Of a stretch of 64,000 bases of DNA, positions 46,160-58,592 are shown in pieces. The stretch lies in the NCBI GenBank assembly GCA_036924285.1, contig JAYKYS010000005.1:26696001-26760000 (forward strand). The letters are read 5' to 3'. The position numbers and the translations under genes were made by a program. The stretch is from Asterella californica (taxonomy: Eukaryota; Streptophyta; Marchantiopsida; Marchantiales; Aytoniaceae). Position 1 is the first letter of the stretch. Every line of letters starts with the position of its first letter. Under the pieces are notes generated by a model that was not told where the DNA came from, did no database searches, and worked only from the letters and a program-made list of their open reading frames with translations.

Positions 46160-49100
46160 CATTCTACATTACCATAAACAGTCTGAAATGCACCCAACAG
46201 ATCTAATAAGAATCTAGATTGAACTTTGCGCTCTTCAACAAAACTATCTCAACCATAGCAGAAAAATGGAATTTTACATCTTCTAATCACATGTAATTTC
46301 GTCTTCTATCACAGTGTGTACACTTGTTTTCCGGATTCTTTTTCTTTTTGTTGAATAATTTTCTTTCGCAATTTCTCCGCATTTCTTCCATCTAGATAGA
46401 TGGGTCAGAAGAATTCAACAACCCAGAAAACTCTCATTCATATCTAATTAGTTCAGTGTTCTTTGTCAAGTGATGATGTGCAATGAACAATGATCTAAGG
46501 CCATCTATCTGAGTTTGTGGATATCAAAATCAATCTTTATATTTAAAGATGGAAGTCCATTGGCAGTGTTGCATCGAACTTGATCATAACATGATTAACA
46601 AATAATATGTTTATAATAGAAACAGTTATATGTTGTATAAATAGATTTTTCAAATAATTATTAGTCGATATTTAGAACAGAGTTATTATATATTTCTATA
46701 TATTACTAAAAATACCAATTATTCTATCCTTAAATATTTCATATATATATTATGTTATAACTAGAAATCAGTATGATGCTCTAAAAAAATCAAGTTTTGA
46801 ATGGTATACGACGAACTGGACATGCTAATAATGGGTGTAATGTGTAACTACATATCCTCTGTATAATTTAATTATTATCAGTTTCTCTTTTAACTAGTGA
46901 TATGCTATGTCACATGTTTAGCTTGTTGGCCACCACCATCGCTGATGTTCTGAGAGTTTGATCTCATAGTGAGTGAAAAGACGATGAAGAAAAATGTGCA
47001 CTTATTTCTGAACTTTTGTCCTAATATGATGTTTATCCTCAGTTGAGTGATTTGACGTGTTACATGTTGTTGTTCTTAGTGAATGCATGACTATGATCCT
47101 CGATGAATTTAAGAAATATATTCCAAAAAGTCTTTTTTGTGCTATTACAGCCAAAAACTATTATCCTCACCATCAAAATTTGTTTAGCCTCAGCATGTTG
47201 ATGTGTTTTATTGCATGTTTGCTTGAAACTAAATAACATGTCATTTTTTCTTGATTACAGAATTAATTAAAACTTGGTTTCTTGATAAAATAAAATTACA
47301 CTTTACCGGCTACTGGCAATTAAATCCCAGTCAAGTCACAAAGCTTATGTTTAGTCAGCATATTTAGCATCCTGTCGAGTAAAGCTCCGACTTGGTCACT
47401 TCATGGCCCTCGGCTAGGATTCAATGTTGTTGGAGTGGACTTGATGAAGGTCATAATGAGCAGATGTCACCACAGTCGAATTCAACAAATCAAGCAAGAG
47501 AGTCTTAGGGCATCACCGCACCACGCTTTTTGTTTCTGCTTATCTGAGTTTTTTAAGAAAAACAACGATCACCGATGCAACTCCACGTGTGTAGTGTTTT
47601 TTGTTGTTTTTTTAGTCTACAAATCTAACAGTAACTCATTAATACTCTGTCAAAGACCCTCAGACTTTGGGACCAGTGATATAGCCGAACTGACTTAGCA
47701 CAAGTCCTGATATACTCACGCTTATCACTTAAGCGTGCGACTCCAAAAAACTAGTAATCAGATGCTAACGGGAGGGGTCACACAGATTATTCCCTAATCT
47801 GTGGAGAGATCCAGACTAATCGAAATAACAATAAGCGGACATGGTGCAGTGATACTGTTATTACCGACCCTAAACTCCTAGAAGCTTGGATCAAAAAACA
47901 ATAGTCAAAAAGCTTGGTGCGGTGACGCCCTTAAACTGTCACATCAATGACACCACAAAGACATAGAGCTTTACATAACCCAGAAGAATTTTGTTCAGCT
48001 GCTCAAGGAGATGTACGAGCTGAATACGAGCTTAGAACATGTATCCTTTGCAAGGACTGCATTGACCAGATTTTTGCTTGATTATACCTCTCTTGACAAT
48101 ATATTTGTTTGATCACCGTTACTAGTTACCGACAATAAAACAAGTCACTTTGCCAGTTGTTCATCATTACAGTACATTACTTTCGTCATTGAATACTTGT
48201 GCCATTCAAACTGTTTAACAATAGATACACATCAGATGATATATGCTAAAAAAACTGATGTATGCAGTCGAACATACCACTATTATTGTTAATTGTTAAT
48301 TGACTGGTTTCACAGTCTATAGTGAGTTAGGGGTGTGATCAATCAATACATAACTAAAAAGTTCAGGATCACGCACAACAAACTTACTCGAGGTGTGATC
48401 AAGCAACATTTCTGGTGCATTTACCTATGCACCGCTAGATTCTAACAAGAGCATCACAGTCTCCAAAAGGATACAATCTAGACCTCTCATCATATTCTTC
48501 AGTAACACATTACGTAAAATGCAGCAAGCGTGGCCTTCACTGCCAATCCGAAGATGAAATCCCCACAGACCGAATTTGGAAACGGGCTTTTAACATGCCA
48601 AAGGTTCGTTCTATACACAACTGGTCTGGAATGTGTCGCTCTGTCTAAATAATCCGCAGAGTTATCAACTGCGAGTTCAGAATGTAAGGCATCATGAGGA
48701 ATGCTGCCTGCACCGGCGCCATTGGAATTCTTCACTTCCATGATTTTCCACTAAAGTAATTCAATTAATAAACAACATTAATAATAATATTATTATTCTT
48801 GTTATTCTTATTATTATGTTGGTTTGAACTGTGCTCATAGAGAATTTTCTTACTAGCACCTTCGGAAGCGCCCGCACGAAACGCCCGTCAGCTTCTGTAA
48901 TTCACCTCTTCTTCAAGTCGGCTTTGAATTTCAACAGTAAGCAAGCTGAGTTCTTAGAAAATGTACTGTATTTTCTATATAAATTATAATTATAACAATT
49001 CAAAAAAGCACCCTAATCGACACACAACTCGAGACAAAGCTGTCTTTGGAAAACCTACTACAATTTTCCTTCTGGACGTTAGAGAATTTTTAGTTTTAGC

Positions 49101-49535
49101 TTTTACACGTACTCTACTATATTTCGCTATCTTGTATTTCATGGAACTTGATAGAAGCTCAGTCTACACCTTTCTTTTGTCAACCCCTCGTCCTTTGGCA
49201 AAGTCCTCCCACACTTTAGAACTGCTACAGGTCACCACACAACCTATACGTTCTCGCCAAAAAGATATTTCTCTAGTGACACCACCGGAATTAGGTTAAC
49301 TGTTATTTGATTTAGTTCCCTAATCGACTATAATTTCATGCCATTATCACCCAAAGGAGAAAATCCGGGCTAACGATCCGGCAATTGTATGTATAGTTAG
49401 TTAATCGAAGTTCTTACTAAGATGGCCCTCTCCAGAAAGAGTTGGTTTGTATGGACCAAGAGTAAAAAGTTTCCTCCAACAGACTCAAACAACTAGGATT
49501 AGATCGCAAATAGAAAACTAAACTGTAATCAACTG
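46157..49535. other. Unassigned AT-rich stretch
   Basis: No gene is supported. An 80-codon minus-strand frame at 48,499-48,741 starts in a good ATGG context ('MEVKNSNGAGAGSIPHDALH') and could be an exon, but there is no family match and no partner exon was identified. Confidence 0.4.
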
Positions 49536-49612
49536 TTAGCTGTTGATTAATTACAGTTAACTGGTTACAGTTAACTGGTTACAGGTAACTGTAATACACC
49601 AGTTAACTGTAA
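49536..49612. repeat. Short array of a 14-bp 'ttacagttaactgg' unit
   Basis: Two perfect and two or three imperfect copies of ttacagttaactgg occur, each containing the internal palindrome agttaact. Confidence 0.8.
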
Positions 49613-50117
49613 TAGAGTATCGTTAAGTCGTGTTCACTGGCCGAACCGGTAAAAGTAAAAGACTGAACCGATGACTGTAGTTTGGAGTTCATACAAGCAC
49701 GACTCTTTCTAGGGGGAGCCATTATGCCTCGATGTTTCTTCGTAAAAAGAAGCAAGCCCTTATACCTCGGTGTTTCTTCGCGAAAGCAAGCGAGAAAGTT
49801 CAGTGCTAGTGAAAATCAAGCCGCTATTCTAAGCACGAGACCGTAGAGGTATATATCTCAAAATCTGCAAAGCAAAGAGTACATGACATCGCAATGGTGC
49901 TGCTGCGGATGATGATCGACACTTACTTGCGTGTGTACCGTTGTCTCATCAGTCGATCTTCTTAATGGAGTGACTGGAACGGGCCGTTGGGGTGGTATCC
50001 TCCAAGCGCACCACCTCCAATTTCCAAGAAGACGGTGAAAACGAGGAAACAAACTCCTTCCTTCCCATGAAACGAACGATGCTTTCATGCATGCGAAGTC
50101 TCGTGCAAAGGCGAAGC
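49613..50117. other. Unassigned stretch
   Basis: A 39-bp near-repeat around 'cctcg[a/g]tgtttcttcg' occurs at 49,728-49,790. A 76-codon minus-strand frame (49,858-50,088) has no recognised domain. Confidence 0.4.
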
Positions 50118-50157
50118 TCCTATTCTACATGTCGAGACTCGAGCATGTAGAATAGGA
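50118..50157. repeat. Perfect 14-bp hairpin
   Basis: The stem tcctattctacatg pairs exactly with catgtagaatagga around a 12-nt loop that itself contains tcgag...ctcgag. Confidence 0.85.
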
Positions 50158-53030
50158 AGGCTGTAGTAGGGAAGAGGCGCTAAGCATGCGAGAAATGACG
50201 AGGAATTGCACGAGGAGGTGTGGATCAACTTTATTCTTATACTACTGCCACCGACGAACCTCCTCACGGAATCTACGGTCCAGATCTCTTTCTCATTTTG
50301 AATTTGGTTGCGATTGTGACTGACTGGTAGCTCCTTTTGACACCCGCAGTTAGTACTGTGTTGTAAGCAACAGTTTAGGTCAGTTTAGGGTCACTCACTC
50401 CTTCAGGTGGGAGGTACGATAACTCAGAAGGAGTTAAATACTGTACCGACATGGTAGGAAACATCAGAGATGTTTCCTTCCTGGAATCGCAGTAAAGATT
50501 ATTACTCCAATAGCAATGCATTTATTCCTAAATTCACAAGTCTTCATTAAACCACAAGTAACACTATATTAACGATGGGAAATCTCATCATAATCAGTTT
50601 CAGTTAAAAATTTTGGAGATTAGTTCTTGCGAGCTAGCTCACCAAAATTGCCACTACTTGTCATGTTTCTTTGTCTAAAGTTGGTGATCTACAGCTCAAA
50701 ATGACATGAAATCTTAAGACTTATAAAATGAGCCGTAAATGTCTTCAAAACAAGATATAACGGTTGAGAGTCAAACCAGAAAAGTAAGTTGTGAGGTGAA
50801 TCATAAATTAAAAATATGCTCTTTCTTAGATTTCGAAAAATTTTCCTCTCGAATGGAATCTTGTTACAGTGAAAAATAATCTTGTTACAGTGATCAACTC
50901 GTATGGAATCAAAGTTGATTTTCTGGAATTCAATTTCTGAGAGAATTTACCGAAACTTACCACCAAAATTAAATTTTCTAACAAAAATTTCAATTCACTC
51001 CAGGATTCAAACCGTATACCTCTATCTCCCAATGTTCAAATCTCAACCATCTGAACTTCGATGCCTTTGTTTCAAGGCATCGTTATTGCTTATATATTGC
51101 TACTTGTGTTTTAACCTTAAGTTCTAAGGTAAGTCTAAAGTCAGTTTATAGTGTCACAGTGGTGGGTCTTTTCACAGTTTCTCTCCGTATGATTATCTTG
51201 TACATAAAATGATACAATTAATGTTCATTTTTCATGTGAAAAATCGTTTTGAATTTAGTGTGATTTTTTGCTTCAACGGACCCCGTATTTGATATTCCGG
51301 ACCCATGACCGGACCGAGTTGCTTGAACGAACCCATGATCGATTTAAGGAGTCAAGATCCGACGTGGTTGTTGATAGAGCCATTTTGAGGTGGACGTGGA
51401 AATCTTGCTAGGATCTTGGCACGGTTCATGTTCTTTCGTTCCACTTGGAGTGCACATTGTATAGTAAGGCGCGAGAATGGAGCTTGCATTTCTTTTTGGT
51501 CATGCAATCGATTGTGACGAGATGTTTAATTCATCGATGTTTATGTTTTTACTCGAAGGTCATTGTCTTATATTAATAGCAGCGACAAGTCCTTCACGAC
51601 AGAACGGAGTTTTGAGATGTTCCTGTAGCTATGGAGACCACCGAAGGCAATCATTTTGACGGGGATGTGAGAATAGTCAAACACCGTAGATAAAGATCTT
51701 GATCGTTTTTATTCCTTAGTGGAAAACGAGCAAGTATGACTTCCATCAGAACCCCAAGTGCATGATTCTGTTCGCTCAGCTTCAAATCACACCGTGAGCA
51801 GCGGCAATAGAGCAAGCTGCAGGACTTGATTTGAACTTGGAAGCCTCAAGGATGTAGTCGATGATTTGTGTGTTGCTTCTGACATCGTTCGTGCTAAACT
51901 GGATGAAGTGCATGAACGTCTCAAGAATATCGTCAATAGTTTCAACTAGTGAGCAGTCACGTTTCATGTCCTTTACAGTCTTCATTTGCAATGTAAAGAA
52001 ATATGTTTGAATCTGACAAGCTCTTTGTTAGTTCGTGAATTTTGGGGATCAAACTAACGCTCAAGTAGTGTTCTCTATCTCTAGTTTAAGAGCCCTGCCT
52101 TTCATGACTTCTCGTGACAGTCTCACGAGTCACAATATTTCTGTGTGATTCCATTTGACTTTCATTTCTTGAGTGTCGAGTACACAGCCTTACGCTTCAG
52201 AGTGTGTACGTTCAAGCAAGAATATTAAATATGGGGCCGCTCAAGCAAAATCGAGTTTAGTGCTATAGCAGATTTTGAAGAGGAGTTGAGTAACTTGAGT
52301 TTTTTAGAAACAGGCATATGCAGGAAACAAACATAGGTTGAAATGCAAAATTGATCCTTTTCAGAGATAGAAGGAGTTTTGAACTTTATTTCATCATCTG
52401 AGATCTTATTCCACCATTCTTAGTCTTATCAGTTTTACATGCTGGCTGTAGGAGACTGTGACTAGAATATGAACAGATTGGATGATGTCTTGATATATGA
52501 GTGTAACATGTGTTCTTTCAAGATGGTGGGTCCTGTTCAAAATTGCTTAAAAAACTCCGAGCTGGGATGCTATTTGTTACAACTTGTATCACTTCGAAGT
52601 TCAATTGCATCTTTGACCTACAAAACAGCAGTTTAGTTTACGGGAAAACTCTAATGTTAATGCACTTTCAGGAAGGTGCATGCAAAGGCATGACGTCTTG
52701 CATAGAAAAAGAAGTAGGAGGCTTTCCCTTTTCTCCTTCCTTCTCTATGAGGATAAGTAGAAAAGAGATATTTTAGATTCAAATTGACAAGTGAATTACC
52801 GAGGTGGTACTATCGCGTAATGGTACGTAGTTTCGGTTGAGAGAGGGAGGTCGAGTGGTCGAGTTTTGGAAATAATGTTTTTTGTTATGCGGTCGACGGT
52901 CGTGGTTTTTAGGGTCCACATTTCTTTCGGTAACTTCTCTCTTTTTGCTACTTCCGATCGATTGTTCTTTTCCTCTACAAAAGAAGGGGACTATATGCAT
53001 GCATACCACGTAGTCACCCTCTCGGCATGC
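50158..53030. other. Unassigned stretch
   Basis: No gene is firmly supported. The minus-strand frame at 51,782-51,991 (ATG at 51,985 after a TTG) encodes 'MKTVKDMKRDCSLVETIDDI' onward, about 67 residues with balanced, helical-looking composition. It could be a host or transposon exon, but the family is not recognised. Confidence 0.4.
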
Positions 53031-53110
53031 CCATTAATTTATTACCTAATCCTTTAATCTTTTTTTCGTGAAAAGGGTTAGGTAATAAATTAATGTCTCT
53101 AAAAATGAAT
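53031..53110. repeat. Foldback element, copy A
   Basis: A 17-bp perfect stem (attaatttattacctaa at 53,033-53,049; ttaggtaataaattaat at 53,078-53,094) encloses an inner cctttaatc...cgtgaaaaggg pairing. It shares the signature cgtg[g/a]aaaagg[g]ttag...attaatgtct with copy B at 57.3 kb, so both belong to one small foldback or MITE-like family. Confidence 0.7.
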
Positions 53111-53154
53111 GATATTTTAGTACGCAGAAACTCGGTCTTGTAGTTTTGAAAATG

Positions 53155-53555
53155 CATTTTTGTATATTTTGTTTATGGGTTATATCCCGATGAATGCATG
53201 ATTCTCGGTCGATTTGTCATTTAATATTTACATAAAATGCTCACTTATTTTATTTAATATAGACGTTTTATATAATATAGTTTAATATATATATTTATAT
53301 AAATCTAACAGAAACCACAAAAGACACTAAAAGCACTACACTAAAACGGTACAAAGAAACTTTTAAACTTTCGAAATACTCCCCTCACAAAAACCGACCT
53401 GGCCAGCCAATCTCATTTTTGTATACTTTGTTTATGGGTTATATCCGGATGAATGCATGATTCTCGGTTGATTTGTCATTTAATATTTACATAAAATGCT
53501 CACTTAAATTCTACTTCACAAAAACCGACCTGGCCAGCCAGTCTCATTTGGTGCA
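53155..53555. repeat. Interleaved direct duplications
   Basis: A segment of about 90 bp from 'tgtata[t/c]tttgtttatgggt' to 'aaaatgctcactta' occurs at 53,161 and 53,420 (offset 259). Separately, 'cacaaaaaccgacctggccagcca' occurs at 53,386 and 53,517 (offset 131). The two offsets differ, so at least two events occurred. Confidence 0.85.
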
Positions 53556-56160
53556 TTTCCGTCCCGTTCTACTATTGTCATCTTCTCGGACTCTTGCTTG
53601 ATGGGGTCTTTCCATCCGTTGGCTATTCATTTGTCCTCTTCTCGGACTGCGTGGTCCGGAGGATTATGGGTTTAGGAGTTATACTTTAGAAGATTTCACG
53701 CTCCACGAGCAGGAAGGGGGCGACGACAGATGCGGATGGATTATATCACACACGAAAACACGGCATTTATATGTGATTTTGTGAAGGGGCTAGAAGATCC
53801 AGTAAAAGGGTTGTCAAATTACTGCCGAAAAGTGAGCAGGCCAAATAAAATAACGTGACATGGCAAGTTTCCGCTTTGCTAAGCGAGGTCTTGAAGAGAA
53901 ATCTCACTTTCACTTAGTGATCAAAGACGTTGAAATTCATTTAACTGCTTTTACTCTAATATAGCGTGTCAAAGCTAAAATCAGTTTTAAAATATCCGAA
54001 GGTCGTATACAGAGATTACAACTATTATCCTTTATCCTGTGGGTACTTTTTGAGATGTTCGAGAGAACTGGTGAATCCACGAGCAGAATATCCGATCTTT
54101 GCAGAATTTTAATATTTTTTGATTAACATAGTCTATTTTAATTAACGTAATTTTAATTGACATCAATCTATTTTCCAAACTTTGACAGGCTCTTATTAAA
54201 AACTTATGCTTTAGTCCCACATTGTCTCAAATTTGTAGTAATTAATGCATCTAAATCAGTATAAACTCTAGACCTTTATGACATACCTTATGAAAAGACA
54301 TTGGTGTCTAGGTTTGCTTTATCCATGCAGCAATTCTTTCCAATCTTCAAAGTGGCTGAATATGTATCTTGCTGGTTGTGATTCTCTACCCCCTAGTTTG
54401 ACCCCTAGAATGACTCAAAGTCTCAAACCTTGTCGTGTTTTATTGGTTGAAAGAATAAGAGCTTAAACGCACCAGCAGTTTCAAAACTGTAGTTGCAGTT
54501 GAGCTTTAAACTTCCATCTGAGGTTAGATCTGAGGTTAGGATGGGCACGACCTTTTATCTCAGCCACTACGCCTTCACTTGCATGTCCACTATTTACACA
54601 GAAAAGAAACAATGCAAATTCAAAAGCAAAGTCGAAATCATTAAGGAGGGAGATTTGTGTGTCATGGAGACTTTTGCCTGGACACATGGCTGAACAACTG
54701 TGTATTATATACCATAAAAGGACTTGATATATATGCGAGTAAGCTAATTGACTAGCGTATCTATAGGTAAGAAGCTGCTATTCCATTTCATATGCTGATG
54801 GTTTTCTATACACTGTGGAGATTGCAGGCTAAGCCTTATATATTCTCTAGAGACAGTAGACTATTAGTTGAACGAACCTTTCAAACCAGACTGTATATGA
54901 CTTTCCATTTCACGAGTATTAAATTCTGGCACACGATATAGTCATGCAACCTCATAAATATCAAGTTTTCACAATTGGGACAAGTTTGTTTTACCTCTTG
55001 ATTTGATAGAGGTAACTTTAAGATATCACTTGTTGGATACACATATATATCACTATTGGAAGTTTCTAAAACAGTCGTAGCTCAGAGATGTAGAAGTCAC
55101 TCACTATATAGAAGCATGTCCGGTTAGAGTAAATGTTGGAGTTAGAGTAAATTCACTAAATATCTATCAAGTGCTCCAGTTTAAACTCCATATAAGGTGT
55201 AGATGTTACTTTAATCAGACATGATTTTAGTACTTCATTAATTTTTCTCTATTAAAAGTTAAAACTTCCAAAGTCAGTTTTTCTCAAGTCTTTTGTATTT
55301 CTGTTGCAACGCCCAGCGTTAATCATGGATGTATTGTTTGTGGCCTGCAAGTAATGGAAAGTCACTACGGTATGGAATAAGCAGGAAAAGGATGAATCTT
55401 CAAGTGCAAATACTGACATGAAATAAGTGACAAAATCACTTCTGGCTGAACTCCAAGCGGTCGAAGATGATGTATTTCCCAGTATCATTTCACAAAAGGG
55501 TTTCTGTAGAGAACGAAATTTAACAAAAACCTTTAGATATGAATCCACCGAAGAGGCCCACATTTTTAAGGCCGGAAGGAATTTATAAACGTAGCAAGAG
55601 CTTTGGTCCACTTCTGAACCTAGAGGGAAAACCACATCAAGCTACTAGAGCACCAGTTATTACATCATCCATCTATTAGGCAAAATCTTCACTTGCTGAT
55701 TTAATATTCACATAGTGGATGATAGTGGATTACACTCATATACAGTTTTCATTGACCAACCACAGCAAGTCGATTTTGGTACTGTGCTCCATAGCATGAC
55801 CTACGTACCTCAAATGCTTCCAATGAGGAAGGAATGTATTTATAAAAGGATGGAGTACTTGATCAGCAGAAGACAGAGAAGAAAATCACTAGGAGAATGG
55901 AGGAAAACCAAACAGTCAGAATTAGTGACAAGAACTGTATTGTCATAGTGAAAAGTTCAGCTGCTGAAAGGTAGCACAGTCGTGTTTCTTCTTATGGTGA
56001 GTAGCAAAAAGACACTACAGTCCAAAATCATCTTCACCGTGTGTGTGGCTTACCATATAAAATAAACAAAGTAAGCAGACGATATGTAAGGGAATGGGAT
56101 GTGAAACATCTCCCAAGCCACATATCAACAGTCTTTTAGTATAAAATAAACTCATCAGTT
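53556..56160. other. Unassigned stretch
   Basis: No gene is supported. The longest open frame (127 codons, minus, 55,252-55,635) has no recognised motif. A 'tatttataaaagg' TATA-like word at 55,838 lacks any downstream gene that I can define. Confidence 0.4.
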
Positions 56161-56432
56161 AGGGAGTTCTGCTAATACACATATAAAAATGGAAACCATG
56201 TGTGTTGATAACATGAGTTTTCCATGATAAAATCACATAGTCCAACTTACTCGAGAACATGATCTACTTTATCGAAATGCATTTGATACTAATAATCATT
56301 ATAAAACTGTCAAGGTTCTGAGCAGACAAAGCAAAGTGTATGCTCAATGAAAGTGGACACACCTTCTCGACTATTCCAAATGATGATACAAGGCAAGGCA
56401 TGTAGTACTTAAACCATTTGTTTATGGGAACT

Positions 56433-56444
56433 TGGTATCAGAGC
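56433..56444 (+). promoter_or_regulatory. Orphan primer-binding-site match (initiator tRNA-Met)
   Basis: The sequence tggtatcagagc is an exact 12-nt match to the LTR-retrotransposon primer-binding site complementary to initiator tRNA-Met. It may mark the 3' edge of a decayed 5' LTR, whose body would lie at about 56.1-56.43 kb, but no second LTR or gag was identified. A chance match is unlikely for 12 specified bases in this window but not impossible. Confidence 0.5.
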
Positions 56445-57250
56445 ACGTTTGTCTGCCCAGAGCAGCAGACGCACTACCAACTAGACACATGAATCTAATC
56501 GTTGAACGAGAGACGGCTAGTCCAAGTGTCACGGCTATGGATAGCAAGAAGGGAGGGAGAGAGGGAGAGAGGGAGGCATGCATGACTTCCCTGTAAATCT
56601 CTGCTTGCTTCCACACACTTGTTTGTTTACGTTCGTTGGTGGACGTGTACGTGTAGGCAAGACAGTCACACCACATACTTTTTCACAACTGGATGTTAGT
56701 ACTGCTCAATCGAATTATAGAATAACTGATTTAATATATTCAACTTCGCTTTTCCTGTTTTTTTTTCTTCCCTAATAATAAGAAAAGACTAAATGGGTAC
56801 TTCCTCCAAACAACTTGCAGAGTGTACAAAAACTGCACATGTTTGTATGTGCTTGTGCCTGTTCCTGATACTGTATTTTATATATCTGTCATGCATGAGC
56901 ATTGAACTTGCTGAAAAGAAACACAGTAATTAGACTGCGGGGGTAATTTTATTGCACCACTATCTGCAACAGCATTCAAATTACCATAAAATGCCATAAG
57001 AGAGAGCAAGTGGGTAACTCGAGAAAGAACTTTGTTTCTTTAATCTTGCGAGTACATGAAGTGATTACCTTTATCGGTGGCCACAACTCTGACAGGAAGT
57101 GAGTTTGTTTCTCTCACTTAGTTAGTAGTATGGGGAGTCCATGGCTACGAGATGCGGCTACTCGTTCGGTCCAACGTAATGACAATTATAATTAGCACAC
57201 AAATGGAAGGTCAAGTCATCAGCTCGGACTCCATGGAGTGCAATGTATTC
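56445..57250. other. Unassigned stretch
   Basis: A purine-rich gggagggagagaggg run lies at 56,551-56,577. No gag-like frame follows the primer-site match. Confidence 0.4.
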
Positions 57251-57268
57251 ATGCATGTATATTCACCT

Positions 57269-57350
57269 CATGTACACTTCGAAGTGTACATGGGGTTTAA
57301 TATATATTTTAACCTTTCCCGTGGAAAAGGTTAGACAAATATTAATGTCT
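57269..57350. repeat. Foldback element, copy B, with a 24-bp perfect palindrome
   Basis: catgtacacttc-gaagtgtacatg (57,269-57,292) is a perfect palindrome without loop. It is followed by an imperfect stem (57,297-57,319 with 57,323-57,345) with the same cgtggaaaaggttag...attaatgtct signature as copy A at 53.03 kb. Confidence 0.7.
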
Positions 57351-58558
57351 TCATAAAACGGCACAATCTAAAAATTAGGATCTCGATCTTATTCTCCCAG
57401 CAATGCATCAACCCGGATTCCACTTATGGGATTATATTCTACTGAGTTTACTACTCCGAGATGGATTATCATATATTACGAATTTATTAATTTTTTTATA
57501 ATATCTTATTATAATATATTTTTATAATATTTACACGTTTTGTGATAAGAAAAAATGAAATTCACTGTACAATGACGTTGGGGCTGCTTATTCAAAATGA
57601 GTGTGGGAGCCTATGCAGTTGGCTCAAAGCTTCACGGAGCTCTCATACAATGATCTAAGTATGTTAAGTGTCATTTCTCCTGTAATAGATAATTAGACCC
57701 CGGGATGAGGGGAGGAAGAGGACAAGCGAAGAACCATGGAGGAAATTCTGGATGCAGATTACTTGTGGTTATGGCGGCACTGGGTTGTAGAATTTGTAAA
57801 TAGAAAATAAATAAATTTCATTTGGTGTCATGTGTACTTTGTGCTATCAGTCATATGTAAGTGTTATTTATACTTCTAAACTAAACCAAAGTGAAATATT
57901 TAAGATTAGAATACTTGTTAACAAAAGAGAGGTACGAGAAATCCGAACTAAACGTAAAAACTATAACACAGCAACGTGCTGTCAATATTTCACGTTAGCT
58001 CTACACACCGTACGAATTAACGTGCGGTAAGAATGGAGACGCATACCATGCTTAGCATATCATCCGTTGATCTAGACGGAAATGATTACATGTTGCTGTT
58101 TTGGGCACGTGCGGTGTGTATGGCTAACACGAAATCTGTCAAGAGTACAAGTGCGAGCTTCGGCAACCAGATATAGATTGATGCATTACTGTCTGTACAT
58201 AACGCCATGTCATGCATGTTTTTCTTTCTAGTTTAGTTTATAAGAAGAGGAAATAAACTAGCGTGAATTCAAGTAAACCAAGCTTGTTGATTTACCCTAT
58301 TCATGTCACAAGATTCCTACAAATGTTTGATGCAGATGGTATCTCTAGAGAGAGATATTTCTTCTTTTGACGAAAATTTCTCGTTAACTTTTTACTTTAC
58401 GGGAATGGTTCCAACGGGCTAACTCAAGGTGTCCCTTTCTCTGGAAGTGGCCCTACGGTATCGCTTTACGGTACAAGTTTGGCACCCCGTAGAAATTCTT
58501 GTGTGCGTCTCTTTATCATAACCGTAAGAGCGAATCTACTCTCATCAGCGAGACAGTG
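57351..58558. other. Unassigned stretch
   Basis: AT-rich to mixed sequence with no gene supported. Confidence 0.4.
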
Positions 58559-58592
58559 ACATGCGAGTGAGTGAACATGCTCACTCGCATGT
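58559..58592. repeat. Perfect 13-bp hairpin
   Basis: The stem acatgcgagtgag pairs with ctcactcgcatgt around the 8-nt loop tgaacatg. Confidence 0.85.

Noticed and set aside
55252..55635. 127-codon minus-strand ORF as a gene
   Set aside because: There is no motif or supporting context, only an open frame in mixed-composition DNA.
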